Part shown: one piece after another, positions 6,988 to 7,852 of the stretch
How the letters are laid out: each line of letters begins with the position of its first letter
Numbering within the stretch: position 1 is the stretch's first letter
Assembly (NCBI GenBank): GCA_021811115.1
Contig: JAJZPP010000017.1
Location: 1 to 7,852, forward strand
DNA length: 7,852 nucleotides
Direction: 5' to 3'
Source of the DNA: a bacterium
GTDB taxonomy: Bacteria > Chlamydiota > Chlamydiia > Chlamydiales > FEN-1388
The notes under the pieces: generated by a model
What the model saw: the letters and a program-made list of their open reading frames with translations, nothing else
Database searches by the model: none
What the model was told of the DNA's origin: nothing
Program-made: the position numbers and the translations under genes

Positions 6988-7324
6988 GGAATGTCAAGTG
7001 AGGCCATCTTCCTTTCCGTGGATTGGTTTCTTTTCCGACATAGTAGAAAACCGCTACATCTAAAGGTGAAAGCGAGTTAATCCAAGAATTTAACTTGCTC
7101 ATAGTTACCTCACTGATACTTGACACTTGAATTTCAGGTATAAGGCCGGTTTGCGAGGCTATTCCAAGAAGGGCTTGTTGCATTCTTTTACTATCAAGAC
7201 AATAATATTTTTGAAGCCTTGCTCCAGAACCATCAAAGACTACTAAAGCTTTGAGGTGAGTTGGTTTTTCCGCGTAAAGAAAAACGGCTTGAATACAGAG
7301 AATCGTGAGAAAAAATAACCTCAT
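6856..7324 (-). pseudogene. Copy B-: truncated, frameshifted secreted caspase-like protein
   Basis: The start is ATG at 7324 with GGAGGT (complement of 7328-7333); the longer frame beginning at 7582 only crosses the broken end of copy A- and is spurious. The uninterrupted reading gives 129 residues, ending at 6935. A signal peptide (1-18, ending FLYA) is followed by LKALVVFDGSG (24-34), a helix, and the strand-loop DVAVFYYVGKET (89-100), where caspase-like proteins normally read FYYSGHG; the catalytic His is absent. After WPHLT (107-111) the correct frame shifts and resumes near 7000 with DIPQDRPIGGLFTSMVLNSL, the C-terminal GG(L/V)F segment, then TPFWGDLRDSIKS, fading out at the junction with copy B+ near 6857. 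The segment between, which would hold the catalytic Cys, is deleted. It could still yield a secreted 129-residue product. Confidence 0.75.
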
Positions 7325-7511
7325 ACTACCTCCAAGAAGGCTTTTGAAAAAAAATCTAATCTTAAAATAACAAATAATCAATGAATGGAGCACGCTTTCG
7401 AAGAGCTTTCGAGCTCTCGTGATCCGCGTGTTCCCATTGGAACCATAAAGAGGAAATAACACCACAAATTTGCACCCGCGTAAATCAAGAAATATCATCG
7501 CTCGCATCAGA
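7325..7511 (-). other. Spacer between copies A- and B-
   Basis: This is 187 bases between the ancestral stop of copy A- (7512-7514) and the B- start. The end nearest A- resembles the matching spacer after copy A+ (CGAAATAAT followed by GATGCG), and the end nearest B- shares the T8 run and the GGAGGTAGT leader with copy B+. The middle has diverged. It includes a compact hairpin AGAGCT-TTCG-AGCTCT at 7402-7417 with outer CACG/CGTG, and GTTCC-CATT-GGAAC at 7430-7443. The hairpin is not followed by a close T-run on either strand, so its role is open. No gene was seen. Confidence 0.5.
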
Positions 7512-7848
7512 TTATTTCGTGTGATTGTTGATCTGTTCGTAACGAAAAACGGGGTGTTGGTGGATTGATGTATGAGTCTCACAGTATTTTTTCTGTTTTT
7601 CTAAAAATTTCTTCCCATGACACCTTGTGTGTACAGAGTCTTTTAACTGATTGTATAAAACCATTTAAAAAAACGCCGCCTACATGGGAGCCCTCACTAA
7701 AACATATTGAGTCCTCAGCAACTCCAGGTCCTTCCATCTCTGGGCCAAGCGTATCAACGGCAATAATAGCTCGCAAGACGGTAGGCGGATGTGAAGCGTA
7801 TAAATTCTATGAACCAAATAAAGCTACGAACAAAAGGAAAAGTTTCAT
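7512..7848 (-). pseudogene. Copy A-: decayed secreted caspase-like protein
   Basis: Read from the ATG at 7846-7848: a signal peptide start MKLFLLFVALFGS, an in-frame TAG as codon 14 (complement of 7807-7809), then NLYASHPPTVLRAIIAVDTLG, the start of the caspase-like domain. The frame jumps to the C-terminal part (SEGSHVGGVFLNGFIQSVKR, then HKVSWEEIFRKTEK), so the central catalytic region is deleted. A run of six T at 7587-7592 (five A in the matching copy A+) shifts the frame and creates an early stop. Ignoring one base, the reading continues through QHPVFRY to TAA at 7512-7514, matching the natural end of copy A+. The damage is therefore a stop, a deletion and a frameshift. A few upstream bases are visible (to 7852), so its promoter is outside the window. 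Family assignment rests on GGVF, SWEEIF and the RAIIAVD strand. Confidence 0.75.
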
Positions 7849-7852
7849 AAAC

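Noticed and set aside
7325..7582. N-terminal 86 residues of the long minus-strand frame ending at 6935
   Set aside because: They are the frameshifted end of copy A- plus the intergenic spacer. The signal peptide and ribosome binding site place the real start at 7324.
6081..7852. CRISPR array in the repeat-rich right part
   Set aside because: The repeats are inverted gene copies, palindromes and one pair of tandem 16-mers; there are no regularly spaced identical repeats with unique spacers.

Overview
The window most likely comes from a chlamydia-related bacterium (phylum Chlamydiae, probably an environmental lineage of Parachlamydiales type). This is an inference from three things: the adjacency of rpsU (bS21) and dnaJ; S21 and ClpB proteins whose lengths and sequences fit chlamydial homologues as I remember them; and remnants of secreted caspase-like (peptidase C14) proteins, which are common in environmental chlamydiae. 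No search was possible, so the assignment rests on recognition by eye.

Left part (1-2799, plus strand): a leader of about 300 bases with a hairpin at its far end and a plausible promoter precedes rpsU, dnaJ and an M24-family aminopeptidase (pepP-like). dnaJ and pepP overlap by one base (TAGTG). This looks like a housekeeping translation and proteostasis operon: a small ribosomal subunit protein, an Hsp40 co-chaperone and a proline-specific peptidase.

Middle part (2774-6070, minus strand): clpB (disaggregase, both ATPase modules intact) is followed after 3 bases by a 230-residue protein of unknown function with a long acidic and Pro-rich middle. That gene converges on pepP, and the two coding regions overlap tail to tail by 26 bases. 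The clpB leader holds a good Shine-Dalgarno, a promoter candidate whose -35 and -10 are bridged by an imperfect palindrome, and a second large inverted repeat further upstream. ClpB with DnaJ (plus DnaK/GrpE encoded elsewhere) forms the protein-disaggregation machine, so both sides of the convergent junction carry parts of the same system.

Right part (about 6206-7852): visibly more AT-rich and full of broken genes. It holds a two-gene unit of secreted caspase-like proteins, here called A and B, present twice in opposite orientation and converging: A+ (6442-6617), B+ (6766 to about 6857), then B- (7324 down to about 6856) and A- (7848 down to 7512). All four copies are damaged by internal deletions, frameshifts or an in-frame stop. 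Signal peptides, ribosome binding sites and C-termini remain recognisable and match between the arms. The 73-residue ORF at 6766-6987 is a chimera of a real N-terminus and the antisense of the opposite gene. A 52-base perfect-ended inverted repeat flanked by TACA sits between A+ and B+ and could be a terminator or a tiny mobile-element relic. This decayed inverted gene pair is the most unusual part of the window.
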